A model generated the notes under the pieces. The model was not told the DNA's origin and made no database searches. It saw only the letters and a program-made list of their open reading frames with translations. A stretch of 25,475 nt of DNA. Source: CAZEQD01 sp964514305 (GTDB lineage: Bacteria > Acidobacteriota > Aminicenantia > Aminicenantales > Aminicenantaceae). Below are positions 1 through 8,195 of the stretch, one piece after another. Position 1 is the first letter of the stretch; each line of letters opens with the position of its first letter. The translations under genes and the position numbers were made by a program. Location: the NCBI GenBank assembly GCA_964514305.1, contig CAZEQD010000029.1, positions 1-25,475 on the forward strand. The letters are read 5' to 3'.

Positions 1-18
1 TTTAAATCATCATAGAAG

Positions 19-114
19 GTCTTCACATTTGACATAAAATTAATGTTAAATATAAGAATCTGAGCTCTGCCTTTTCGTTTCATTTGTCAAAAAACTAATG
101 CCAAATGTGAAGAC
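19..114. repeat. Imperfect inverted-repeat element
   Basis: A perfect 13-base inverted pair lies at 19-31 (GTCTTCACATTTG) and 102-114 (CAAATGTGAAGAC), about 70 bases apart. The arms are partly extended inside by TTTGACAT and ATTTGTCA-like stretches. The right arm runs on into ATGACCCC. It looks like a small palindromic intergenic element of the REP or MITE sort. No transposase is visible next to it, and the family name is inference only. Confidence 0.55.
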
Positions 115-129
115 ATGACCCCTTTTATG

Positions 130-333
130 GATGCAAGGCGCAGCGTACGAAGCTGTGGTCGTCCACCACGAATGCGCTGCAACGCACAAGATGCAGCAAG
201 ATCGGCTCGCCCAAAGGGTAAAAAATGCCGATGTTTTATTTGGAATTTTACATAGATATGAACAAATCAGAATTATTCAGCCAATTTCACTAGAATGCTT
301 ATAACTAGCTGATATTATTGAAATTGTATTTTG
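130..333 (+). repeat. Two-copy 0.2-kb intergenic repeat, copy 1
   Basis: About 203 bases starting GATGCAAGGCGCAGCG and ending AAATTGTATTTTGG recur in the same orientation at 20688-20892. By-eye identity is about 90 percent. The outer parts are nearly identical, while bases 155-190 of this copy hold most of the differences. Copy 1 can fold: GCAGCG (140-145) pairs with CGCTGC (175-180) around an inner GTGGT/ACCAC hairpin. A short reading frame from the ATG at 131 is open in both copies (about 57 codons here). No ribosome binding site is visible, so it may be the remnant of a larger coding element. The element is G+C-richer at its left end than the surrounding spacer. Confidence 0.85.
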
Positions 334-362
334 GTATCGGCAGTTTTTATGAATAATTCAGG

Positions 363-2153
363 TTATTTAAGGCTGGTAAGCTCAGAATGGCTGTTATTTT
401 GCTTTTTAGGCAAACTCAATCCACAACCAACAGGATAAAGACCTGGAATAGAAACAGGAAGTTTCCCTTTAATATCTATTTCTCCAAAGATGGCTTTAGC
501 CCCTGCTATTTGAGCCTCAGGGCTGGGGCGGTAAGCACAGAGGCAGCTATTAACCCCTGGAAAATGTCGTAAAAAATAAGGGCTACCGAAGGAAATTACG
601 ACTATTGGAATTGAGCTTGAAGCTGCTTGGCGAATAAGATCAATATGCCTTGGACAAAGATCAACACTTCCTTTTCTGGCTCGAAGAAATGAAAATAAGG
701 CAAAAATTATAACATCTGCTTGTTGAGCTTGACTAAAATCCTGGCTAAGAAATTTTTCGCCTGTATAGGCATCTGCAAAAAAGCTTAAAGTATCAGGAGA
801 TCTTTTTTCTACTTCCAAGGCAAATATCTTGCCAGCAAAATAGCCTCCTGGATCACTGCTCAAGGAAAACACAGCTACTTTCTGCTTTGAAGGAGTAAGA
901 GGTAAGAGCTGATTCGTATTTTTAACCAGAGTAATTGCATTCTCAAACATAAGCTGGGCCAGCTCCAAATGAGGAGGCGCTCCTATTTTTATATCCAGCT
1001 CATTAATATCGACTAATTTTTGCCGGTGAAGGCCAACTTTTGCCTTGGCTTCCAGAATTCTCCTCACTGAGGAATTAATCCTTTTAATTGGAATATCTCC
1101 TCTACGAGCAGCTTGAATCAATGATTCTATCACTTCTTCTGGCTGAGGAGGGAGGAGGACCATGTCTACCCCAGCCAGAATGGCTTTTAGAGCTGCTTCC
1201 TGGGAAGAATAAAGAGTAGTAATCCCGCCCATGTCCATAGCGTCGGTGACAATCAAGCCTTTAAAACCAAGTTTCCCTCTGAGGATTTCAGTTATTATTT
1301 TCCGCGAAAGAGTAGCCGGGAGATTGGGAGTAAAATCAAGAGCTGGAAGCTGGAGGTGAGCAGTCATTATAGCCGAGACCCCTGCTTTTATAGCTTGGCG
1401 AAAAGGAAAGAGTTCAACTTTTTCCAGGCGGTTGAGGTCCGCTTTTACTGTTGGCAGCAGGCTGTGAGAATCCAAATCTGTATCTCCATGCCCTGGAAAA
1501 TGTTTGGCTGTGGCCAGCAGGCCATTTTCCTGACAGCCTCTAATAAAGGCAGTGGCCAAGTAGCTTACCAGCTCTGGTTTCTCACCAAAAGAGCGAGTAT
1601 TAATTATGGGGTTAAGAGGATTAATATTGACATCTACAACCGGAGCATAAGTTAGATGAATACCACAGGCCCTGGCCTCTATGGCCGTTACTTTACCCAT
1701 GAGAAAAGCCTGCTCTTCAGAATCAATGGCTCCCAGAGCCATCAAAGGCGGAAACTGAGTGGCTCCTTCAATCTGATTGCCCAAACCTCTTTCTAAATCT
1801 GAGGCGACCAGCAGCGGTACCTTAGCCAGTTTCTGTAAAGAGTTGGTTAAAAGGGCTGTTTCATAGACATCCCCGCCGAAAAGAATCAAGCCCCCGATTT
1901 TGCTGTTGGTAACCAGTGATTTTAATCTTTGCCGCTCCTCGCTTTCTCTATTGAAAAAACGGCCAGAACAGGAACAGACAATCATCTGACCAATTTTCTC
2001 TTTCAGTGTCAATTTGTTTAAAGTCTTATTCACCCATTTGGCTTCAGCAAGCCCGAAAGAAAGACCAATTTTGTAAGAAACAGGAGCACAGCTGTAGCCA
2101 ATTAACAGAGAAAAAAAAGCCAAGGCGCTAAGAATTGTTTTTCTAATATTCAT
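363..2153 (-). CDS. nagZ: Exported GH3 beta-N-acetylglucosaminidase (NagZ type)
   Basis: A 596-residue glycoside hydrolase family 3 protein. Enzymes of the NagZ branch remove GlcNAc from peptidoglycan fragments or other glycosides through a covalent intermediate. The N-terminal barrel carries K217-H218-F-P-G-H-G and the D228-S-H230 dyad that replaces the usual acid/base residue in this branch. D304 in TDAMDM is the expected nucleophile. A C-terminal GH3 domain follows from about residue 390, as in two-domain Bacillus-type NagZ. The first 22 residues form a signal-like hydrophobic stretch ending near a cysteine (GYSC). That is a poor lipobox, so lipoprotein status is uncertain. It lies 95 bases downstream of the purine permease on the same strand. 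The substrate is inferred from the dyad motif only. Confidence 0.88.
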   Translation of the reverse strand: MNIRKTILSALAFFSLLIGYSCAPVSYKIGLSFGLAEAKWVNKTLNKLTLKEKIGQMIVCSCSGRFFNRESEERQRLKSLVTNSKIGGLILFGGDVYETALLTNSLQKLAKVPLLVASDLERGLGNQIEGATQFPPLMALGAIDSEEQAFLMGKVTAIEARACGIHLTYAPVVDVNINPLNPIINTRSFGEKPELVSYLATAFIRGCQENGLLATAKHFPGHGDTDLDSHSLLPTVKADLNRLEKVELFPFRQAIKAGVSAIMTAHLQLPALDFTPNLPATLSRKIITEILRGKLGFKGLIVTDAMDMGGITTLYSSQEAALKAILAGVDMVLLPPQPEEVIESLIQAARRGDIPIKRINSSVRRILEAKAKVGLHRQKLVDINELDIKIGAPPHLELAQLMFENAITLVKNTNQLLPLTPSKQKVAVFSLSSDPGGYFAGKIFALEVEKRSPDTLSFFADAYTGEKFLSQDFSQAQQADVIIFALFSFLRARKGSVDLCPRHIDLIRQAASSSIPIVVISFGSPYFLRHFPGVNSCLCAYRPSPEAQIAGAKAIFGEIDIKGKLPVSIPGLYPVGCGLSLPKKQNNSHSELTSLK

Positions 2154-2248
2154 TGTTAATACTCTAAAAAATAGCTGTAGTTAGGGATTTTGCTTTTCAT
2201 TTTTTGTGAATTAAATATCAAAGGCAATCTCCTTTTTAAAAAAATTTC

Positions 2249-3574
2249 TTATTTAATTATATACCTAACAATAAAAAGAATAGATATAAAATAGATAAGC
2301 CAGTGGACTTCTTTTCCTCGGCCTGAAATCAGCTTTAAAAAAGATAAAGAAATAAAGCCAAAGGCAATGCCTTCGGTAATACTAACTGTAAGGGGCATAA
2401 TAATAATAGTTAAAAAGGAAGGAACAGCCTCAGTTAAATCATCCCAATTTATACGGGTCACACATTTCATCATCAAATAACCAACAATAATCAAAGGAGG
2501 GGCTATAACTGGATGGAGAGTTAAACCCTTATATACATATTCACCTCCAATCATCTCAGCCAAAGGACTGAAAAAGAGGGCAATAAGAAAAAGAAATGAG
2601 GTAAAGATATTGGCCAGCCCTGTTCTGGCTCCTTGGGCAATGCCAGTAGCGCTTTCAATGTAGCTAGTAACTGTGGAAGTTCCGAGAAGAGCTCCACTGA
2701 CAGTGCCGATAGCATCAGCCAGCATAGCCTGGTTGGCCCGGGGCAGCCTGCCTTTCTTCAAAAATCCGGCAGGCTCGCTGACCCCAATTAAGGTACCCAT
2801 AGTATCAAAAAGATCAAGGAAGAAAAAAATAAAAATAACCGAAATCAAGCCTGTTTTGAGAGCACCTAATATATTTAATTTAAAGAGAGTAGCTGAAATA
2901 CTGGGAGGAGCGGCCAGCACTCCATGATATTTTACAATCCCTAAAGGAATACCGACAATGGCTGTGGCCAGTATACCAATTAGAACCGCGCCACGGACCT
3001 TAAGAGCCATAAGGCCAGCTATGAGGGCTATCCCTAATAAAACTAAAAGAACTGGTTTACTGGTTAGATCACCAATACCTACTAAGACTCCAGGCGTATC
3101 AACCACCAAACCACCATATTCAAGACCGATAAAGGCGATCAAGAGTCCAATACCAACAGCAATAGCACTTTTCAAGGAATCAGGTACAGCCGCCACCAAG
3201 TCTCCCCATACCCCAAGAGCAGAAAGGATGATAAAAATTGTACCTGAAATAAATACAGCCCCAAGGGCAACCTGCCAAGAATAACCCATGGTCCCGCAGA
3301 CAATAACTGCAAAAAAGATATTATGTCCCATAGCTGGGGCCAGGGCTATCGGGTATTTAGCCAAAAGCCCCATGAGAAGAGTAGCTAAAGCACTGGAAAG
3401 ACAAGTAGCCACCATGACCGCCCCTTTATCCATGCCGGCTACGGCCAGAATGGCGGGCTGGACAAAAATAATGTAGGACATAGTCATAAAAGTGGTTACA
3501 CCCCCTGACAATTCCAGGCGAAAATTAGTCTTATTTTGTTCGAGGCGAAAGAAGCGTTCCAGGATCTTCTTCAT
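2249..3574 (-). CDS. AzgA-type purine base permease (NCS2 superfamily)
   Basis: A 441-residue, strongly hydrophobic protein of the AzgA/PbuG (COG2252) type, expected to import adenine, guanine or hypoxanthine with protons across the inner membrane. It shows the family's N-terminal SGGVTTFMTMSYI segment, the signature APAMGHNIFFAV near residue 80 (usually APGMGLNAFFA), and FLDLFDTMGTLIGV near residue 255. Length is normal. It starts four bases after the apt stop, and the weak Shine-Dalgarno (GTAGAG) suggests translational coupling. Import beside a salvage phosphoribosyltransferase supports a purine substrate; which base is preferred cannot be read from the sequence. Confidence 0.9.
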   Translation of the reverse strand: MKKILERFFRLEQNKTNFRLELSGGVTTFMTMSYIIFVQPAILAVAGMDKGAVMVATCLSSALATLLMGLLAKYPIALAPAMGHNIFFAVIVCGTMGYSWQVALGAVFISGTIFIILSALGVWGDLVAAVPDSLKSAIAVGIGLLIAFIGLEYGGLVVDTPGVLVGIGDLTSKPVLLVLLGIALIAGLMALKVRGAVLIGILATAIVGIPLGIVKYHGVLAAPPSISATLFKLNILGALKTGLISVIFIFFFLDLFDTMGTLIGVSEPAGFLKKGRLPRANQAMLADAIGTVSGALLGTSTVTSYIESATGIAQGARTGLANIFTSFLFLIALFFSPLAEMIGGEYVYKGLTLHPVIAPPLIIVGYLMMKCVTRINWDDLTEAVPSFLTIIIMPLTVSITEGIAFGFISLSFLKLISGRGKEVHWLIYFISILFIVRYIIK

Positions 3575-3577
3575 TCT

Positions 3578-4117
3578 CTACTTTTCAAATTTTATCAGAC
3601 TAAAAACATCTATTTCAGGATAAGCATTTCTGATATTATCTCTTCCTTTAAGGAATACAAGCTCAATTACAGCCGCAAAGCCAACAACTTCTCCTTTTAA
3701 CTTTTTTACCAAATCAATAGCACTGATGGATGAAGAACCGGTAGCTATAAGGTCATCAACGATAAGCACTCGTTGCCCAGGCTTAACACTATCTTTATGA
3801 ATTTCAAAATATTCTATTGCATATTCATTAGGAGCACGAACACAGATAGTTGGTCTCGGAAGTTTACCCTTTTTACGGATAATAGCTAAACCTAATTTCA
3901 ATTGATGAGCGATGGGAGCAGCAAAAAGAAATCCTCTTGATTCAATCCCGGTTACTAATTCTGGTTCTCTGTTGATGGCCCAAGAAGCAATTTTTTCGAT
4001 TACATAACGATAACAATCAGCATCTTCAATTAAAGGAGTAATATCCTTAAATCCAATCCCTGGTTTAGGATAATCCTTAACTTCATATATTTTATCTTTA
4101 ATCTTATTTATCATCAT
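3578..4117 (-). CDS. apt: Adenine phosphoribosyltransferase
   Basis: A 179-residue cytosolic enzyme making AMP from adenine and PRPP. The PRPP-binding motif VLIVDDLIATGS lies at residues 117-128. Other Apt features are KPGIGFKDITPL near residue 18 and the ESRGFLFAAPIA loop near residue 59. Length is typical. Two consecutive ATG codons (4117 and 4114) are preceded by AGGAAAAGGCAGG; the second may have better spacing. It is the first gene of the operon with the purine permease, forming an uptake-and-salvage pair. A candidate promoter lies just upstream at 4142-4170. Confidence 0.95.
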   Translation of the reverse strand: MMINKIKDKIYEVKDYPKPGIGFKDITPLIEDADCYRYVIEKIASWAINREPELVTGIESRGFLFAAPIAHQLKLGLAIIRKKGKLPRPTICVRAPNEYAIEYFEIHKDSVKPGQRVLIVDDLIATGSSSISAIDLVKKLKGEVVGFAAVIELVFLKGRDNIRNAYPEIDVFSLIKFEK

Positions 4118-4141
4118 CCTGCCTTTTCCTAAGGTGTTTTA

Positions 4142-4170
4142 ATTTAAAAATAAAAAGAGAGGCTTGTCAA
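4142..4170 (-). promoter_or_regulatory. Candidate sigma70-type promoter of apt-azgA
   Basis: On the minus strand a perfect -35 (TTGACA, plus positions 4165-4170) is followed after 17 bases by TTAAAT (4142-4147, 4 of 6 consensus matches). Predicted transcription starts about 18 bases before the apt start, leaving room for the purine-rich ribosome site. Confidence 0.45.
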
Positions 4171-4462
4171 TACAGGCTGTAAGTCCCTTCCTTCTATGAA
4201 ACAAAGAAAAGAGAAAACAATTCTTATATTCACATTTTCAAATAAATATGGGAAGCTCTACCTAGAAAGTAAGGAGTGAAGAATAAGGAGTAAGGTGAAA
4301 TAAACAGAGAACATCCTCTACAAGATATGCAACTAATGATTTAATCGTGGAGCAATTTTGCCAAATTAATATAATAAGACTAGAATAAAAGAAAGAAAGC
4401 ATTCAATTTACAGGAAATTTTTGATAGACTGCTTACAAACCCTAAGGTTAAAAGGAGGCCTA
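4171..4462. other. Spacer between divergent apt and ridA
   Basis: No gene is evident. It contains a short degenerate direct repeat of the unit AAGGAGT (around 4268-4294), an AT-rich stretch, and a perfect TATAAT hexamer on the plus strand at 4370-4375. The repeat unit resembles a ribosome site but is not followed by a credible start. Confidence 0.4.
4370..4375 (+). promoter_or_regulatory. Candidate -10 element upstream of ridA
   Basis: A perfect TATAAT lies 88 bases before the preferred ridA start. No recognisable -35 lies at 16-18 bases, and no TGn extension is present. The assignment rests on the -10 match and position alone. Confidence 0.3.
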
Positions 4463-4930
4463 ATGAAAAATAAAATTATTACTACACTCCTTATTATTTC
4501 ATTTCTACTTCTTCTCTGTATGGCTGGCAATTCTTTTTCTCCCCAAAATACCTCTCCCAGAAAGGCTATTTTCTTGACAGAAAAGCCAATTGACCTTCCT
4601 TTTAGCCCGGCTATCCTGGTTAAAGACACTCTGTTTATCTCTGGGCAACTGGCTGTGGATCCTATTTCAGGAAGATTTCTGGGAGGGACTATGGCCGAAC
4701 AGACTGAACGTATTATCAAAAATATAGAAATTCTTTTAAAAAAGGCAGGTATGGATCTCTCTCATGTAGCTAAGACCACAGTATTTATAACGGATTTCAA
4801 TGAATTTGCTGAATTCAATACAGCTTTTAAAAAAATGTTTCCTAAAGACCCCCCGACCAGGGCCACTGTTCAGGTAGCTAAGCTAGCCAGAGGTGCTAAA
4901 ATAGAAATTTCAGCTATAGCCATAAAATAA
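4463..4930 (+). CDS. RidA-family protein with N-terminal export segment
   Basis: A 155-residue protein of the RidA/YjgF/UK114 family, whose cytosolic members hydrolyse reactive enamine/imine intermediates to 2-ketoacids. The fold core covers residues 35-155. It has FISGQLAVDP near 58-67, the key arginine R133 in PPTRATVQVA, and E148 in KIEISAIA. R133 and E148 are 15 apart, as R105 and E120 are in E. coli RidA, so the active site looks intact. Unusually, residues 1-24 form a classical signal or anchor (KNK, then a run of I/L/F, then AGNS). The start at 4463 is chosen because AAAGGAGG lies at 4451-4458; an in-frame start at 4421 has no such site. Single gene, divergent from apt and convergent with mscS. 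Confidence 0.88.
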   Translation: MKNKIITTLLIISFLLLLCMAGNSFSPQNTSPRKAIFLTEKPIDLPFSPAILVKDTLFISGQLAVDPISGRFLGGTMAEQTERIIKNIEILLKKAGMDLSHVAKTTVFITDFNEFAEFNTAFKKMFPKDPPTRATVQVAKLARGAKIEISAIAIK

Positions 4931-5053
4931 ACATTCCTTGATTTACCACCTGCGCCAAGAGCAGGGTACGAATACAAACAACATCCAATAAGATTTAAAA
5001 ACGATTCCTGTCCAGAAGAAGCCTATAACAACATTTTACGGTTTACAGTTCCC

Positions 5054-6103
5054 TTAATCGATGGATTTGGTGAAGATTGTGCTGGTGGGAAAAGGAATAC
5101 CAATTTTAGCCCTAGTAAGAGCTTCGTAGATAACATCGGTCATCTTGAGAAAGGTAGAATAGGCCTGGGTATAGTCCTTGACCCAAGCTCTGGCCACAAA
5201 ATCAAGAGAAAAATCAGACATCTTTAAAAAAACAACCTGTGGTTCTGGTTCTTCAAGAACTGTTTCTATTTTCTTAACAGCTTCCAAGACTACTTTTTTG
5301 ACTCTTTCTGGATCAGAACCATATTCGACTCCGAAATTAACATTAACCCTAACTGACAAATCAGGCTGGGTAAAATTCTTGATCTTAGCATTGGCCAGAT
5401 AGCCGTTGGGTATATAAATTACTTCATTATCATAAGTCTTTAACTTGGTGCTTCTCAATCCAATATCCAGGATAACTCCTATTTCGCCGGAGTCAAGCTG
5501 GACCTTATCACCAACTTTAAACGTTCTATCCAGGACAAGCTGCAGTCCCCCCAGAATATTTGATAGAGAATCCTTGACGGCCAGACCGATAGCCAGACCG
5601 GCGATTCCAGCTGTGGCCAGCAGGGGGCTAATATTTATCTTCCAAGCATTAAAAATAAAGATGACAGCCAGAATAATAATTACCGTTTTTATTATTTTTT
5701 GAAGAAAGGGGATCAGCCTCTCATCAGCCGTCGTTCTGGTTTTAGCTTTCCACTCTTTCATCCATTGAGCTGCAAATTCATTTATAATTCTGATTAGAAG
5801 CAGACAAACGATGAAAATAAGAAAGCTATCTATCAGGCTCTGGAAAATAGTTGTTTTAAATTCAAAGTGCTGAATGCTGACTTTAAGTCCCAAAAGAAAG
5901 ATTATGTAAAAAATGAGCGAAGCTAGGCTTTTTACGATTAAATCATCAATCTTGGTTTTCGTTTTCCTGGCCAGGGGTTTGAGAACTTTTCTGACAATAA
6001 GTCTAGCCAGCAAAGCCAGGGCAAAACTTATGACGACAATCATCAAAAATTTCAAATAAATATTGGCAAAAATGAAGCTTATTATTTCATTAAAGATCTT
6101 CAT
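5054..6103 (-). CDS. Small-conductance mechanosensitive channel, MscS family
   Basis: A 349-residue inner-membrane channel of the MscS family, which opens under membrane tension to release solutes on osmotic downshock. Hydrophobic helices lie at about 8-38, 58-75, 86-106 and 138-152. The pore-lining helix is at about 162-187, rich in Gly and Ala (ATAGIAGLAIGLAVKDSL), and is followed by the beta domain (LDRTFKVGDKVQL, IPNGYLANAKIKN) and a C-terminal alpha/beta domain. Length is slightly above the 286-residue E. coli MscS because of extra N-terminal helices. GAGGAG sits eight bases before the ATG. Last gene of the nnr-tsaE-mscS set, 57 bases after tsaE. Confidence 0.93.
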   Translation of the reverse strand: MKIFNEIISFIFANIYLKFLMIVVISFALALLARLIVRKVLKPLARKTKTKIDDLIVKSLASLIFYIIFLLGLKVSIQHFEFKTTIFQSLIDSFLIFIVCLLLIRIINEFAAQWMKEWKAKTRTTADERLIPFLQKIIKTVIIILAVIFIFNAWKINISPLLATAGIAGLAIGLAVKDSLSNILGGLQLVLDRTFKVGDKVQLDSGEIGVILDIGLRSTKLKTYDNEVIYIPNGYLANAKIKNFTQPDLSVRVNVNFGVEYGSDPERVKKVVLEAVKKIETVLEEPEPQVVFLKMSDFSLDFVARAWVKDYTQAYSTFLKMTDVIYEALTRAKIGIPFPTSTIFTKSID

Positions 6104-6160
6104 TTTAATTTCTCCTCAACACTTTTCTTGAGCATTTAGATTTATACCTGAATTGCACTT

Positions 6161-6580
6161 TTATGGCAATTCTAAAGCGGTGATCTTAATTTTTCTCTTA
6201 TCTCCATCTTCAATTTCAAGGACAACCCTAAGGCCATCTAACTCAAAATTAATTTTTTCAGCCCATTCAATTATAACCACTCCTCGCTCTAAATAATCCT
6301 CCCAGCCCAAGTCCAAAATTTCCGCGTCCTGGTCTAAGCGGTAGAGGTCGATATGAAAGATCGGATACTTGGCCTGATAAATATTGACTAATGTATATGA
6401 AGGGCTGCAGACTTGATTAACATCCTTTAAACCAAGTCCGGCAGCTATTCCTTTGGCAAAAATGGTTTTACCGGATCCCAGTTCTCCCTCAAGGAGGACC
6501 ACTTCATTCCCTTTGAAACTGGACGCTAATTTTTTGGCCAGGAGAAAAGTTTCTCTTTCAGAATTAGTTATATATTCCAT
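6161..6580 (-). CDS. tsaE: tRNA t6A37 biosynthesis ATPase TsaE
   Basis: TsaE is the P-loop ATPase that works with TsaB and TsaD to make N6-threonylcarbamoyladenosine at position 37 of ANN-decoding tRNAs. Numbered from the ATG at 6580, the Walker A GELGSGKT is at residues 32-39. SPSYTLVN, the HIDLYRL motif and IIEWAEKI follow in the family order. The 139-residue length is typical. This start fits the usual short N-terminus (MEYITNSEEET-like), but no Shine-Dalgarno precedes it. An in-frame TTG at 6619 would add 13 residues, with only AAAGG at a long distance. Adjacency to nnr is a widespread bacterial linkage. No other t6A gene is in the window. Confidence 0.93.
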   Translation of the reverse strand: MEYITNSERETFLLAKKLASSFKGNEVVLLEGELGSGKTIFAKGIAAGLGLKDVNQVCSPSYTLVNIYQAKYPIFHIDLYRLDQDAEILDLGWEDYLERGVVIIEWAEKINFELDGLRVVLEIEDGDKRKIKITALELP

Positions 6581-6641
6581 TGTTTGAGGCAAAATTTTAA
6601 GGTTATCTATATTTCTCAATTAGGCTAAGCCTTTGTTTTCT

Positions 6642-8195
6642 TTAGAGAGAGCTCATTTTCTTCAAGGCTGAGGGGAGATAGGTTATTATACTGCCTGCAG
6701 TCAAAACTCTCTCTCCTAACTTTTCGGCCCCTATATCTCCACTTAGCCCGTGGACATAGACAGTGCCTAAGATTGCTTCTAATAGCTTCTTTTCCTGAAT
6801 AATCATAGCAGCTATCATCCCTCCCAGGACATCTCCTGCTCCGGCTGTAGCCATACCTGGGTTGCCAGTAGGGTTGATAAAAACAAATCCTTGAGGATTA
6901 GCAATTAGAGTCCTGTAACCTTTCAGCACCAGATAAGCTCCATATTTTTGAGCAAATTGAGGGACAAGTTCTAATTTATTGGCCCCAACTTCTCGAGTCG
7001 ATAGATGGAGAAGGCGGGCAAATTCACCAGGATGAGGAGTAAGCACTGCTGGGGCTTGGAGTGAGTGGAGAAGATCTGGATTGGTGGCCAAGATATTTAA
7101 GGCATCAGCATCAATAACCATTGGAATCTTGATTTGGGGCAAAAGGGAAAGAACCAGCTGTGTAGTTGAAGGATGAGTAGTAATTCCCGGTCCAATTAAA
7201 AGAGCATCCTTTCCTTCGACAAGAGACAGAATTCTCTCCAAGCCTTCAAATGACAGGGTTCTTTTTTCTGTTTCAGGCAAAGGCTCGGTCATTAACTCTA
7301 CCATGGAACGAGCCACAATTGGCAGACAGCTCTCAGGGGTCCCGACTGTGACCAAGCCTGCTCCCATTTTCAAAGCAGCTTTGCCAGCCATAGCTGCCGC
7401 TCCTGTCTTTCCGAGAGAGCCAGAAACAATAAAGAGATGACCATATGTTCCCTTATGCGTGTCGTTTTTCCGCTGCCTGAAATAGGGTAAAAGTTTCTTT
7501 TTCTCGATAAGTTCTAATTTCAAATCACCGTTTTCCAGAAGAAAAGAAGGCAGACTGATATCAGCAATAATTAGCTGGCCCACGTATTCCTCAGCAGGAG
7601 GAAAAATATGAGCAATTTTGGGAGCGGCCAAAGTTATGGTTAATTGAGCTTTGACACAGGGTCCAATTATTTGAAAAGTGTCGGAGGAAAGGCCTGAAGG
7701 AATATCTACAGCTACTTTAAAGGCCTTGGTTTTATTTATATCTTCAATCACTATGGCTTGAAGACCAGCAGCAGGCTTAGTAAGACCTGTCCCAAAAATT
7801 GCATCGACAACAATATCTGCTTGAAAAAGCTCATTCTTAAATTTTTCCCATTCTCCAAGAGATGTTATCTCTAAGATTTGAATTCCGATCTTTTGATCAA
7901 TACCCAGATTCAAGGCAGCATCTCCTTTTACTTCTTCTTTATGGGCCAGAAGAAAAACCTGAGGCCGACATCCCTGATTAAAAATATGACGGGCTATGAC
8001 CAGACCATCTCCTCCGTTATTTCCTTTGCCGGCTACTATTATAATTCTTTTCTCCTGAAGGTTAGGAAAACGGGTTTTTATCTCATAAAAGATCTGCAGA
8101 CCAGCGTTTTCCATAAGAATAGGACCTATAATTCCCAAATCTTCAATTGCCTGTCTGTCTATGGCTTTCATCTGGGTTGAAGTTAGAACTTTCAT
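6642..8195 (-). CDS. nnr: Bifunctional NAD(P)H-hydrate epimerase/dehydratase
   Basis: A 517-residue fusion that repairs damaged NADHX and NADPHX. The N-terminal YjeF epimerase domain (1-215) has GKGNNGGDG at 56-64. The C-terminal ADP-dependent dehydratase (about 240-510) has GTYGHLFIVSGS, TPHPGEFARL at 386-395 and NPGMATAGAGDVLGG at 445-459, with catalytic D455. The start MKVLTSTQMKAID is conserved in the family; GAGAGG lies just before the ATG. First gene of the nnr-tsaE-mscS run, with a 22-base gap to the TTG option of tsaE. Its upstream region is more structured than other spacers here. Confidence 0.95.
   Translation of the reverse strand: MKVLTSTQMKAIDRQAIEDLGIIGPILMENAGLQIFYEIKTRFPNLQEKRIIIVAGKGNNGGDGLVIARHIFNQGCRPQVFLLAHKEEVKGDAALNLGIDQKIGIQILEITSLGEWEKFKNELFQADIVVDAIFGTGLTKPAAGLQAIVIEDINKTKAFKVAVDIPSGLSSDTFQIIGPCVKAQLTITLAAPKIAHIFPPAEEYVGQLIIADISLPSFLLENGDLKLELIEKKKLLPYFRQRKNDTHKGTYGHLFIVSGSLGKTGAAAMAGKAALKMGAGLVTVGTPESCLPIVARSMVELMTEPLPETEKRTLSFEGLERILSLVEGKDALLIGPGITTHPSTTQLVLSLLPQIKIPMVIDADALNILATNPDLLHSLQAPAVLTPHPGEFARLLHLSTREVGANKLELVPQFAQKYGAYLVLKGYRTLIANPQGFVFINPTGNPGMATAGAGDVLGGMIAAMIIQEKKLLEAILGTVYVHGLSGDIGAEKLGERVLTAGSIITYLPSALKKMSSL

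Noticed and set aside
4260..4300. Possible CRISPR-like or tandem array from AAGGAGT repeats
   Set aside because: Only a few imperfect 7-8 base units with no regular spacers.
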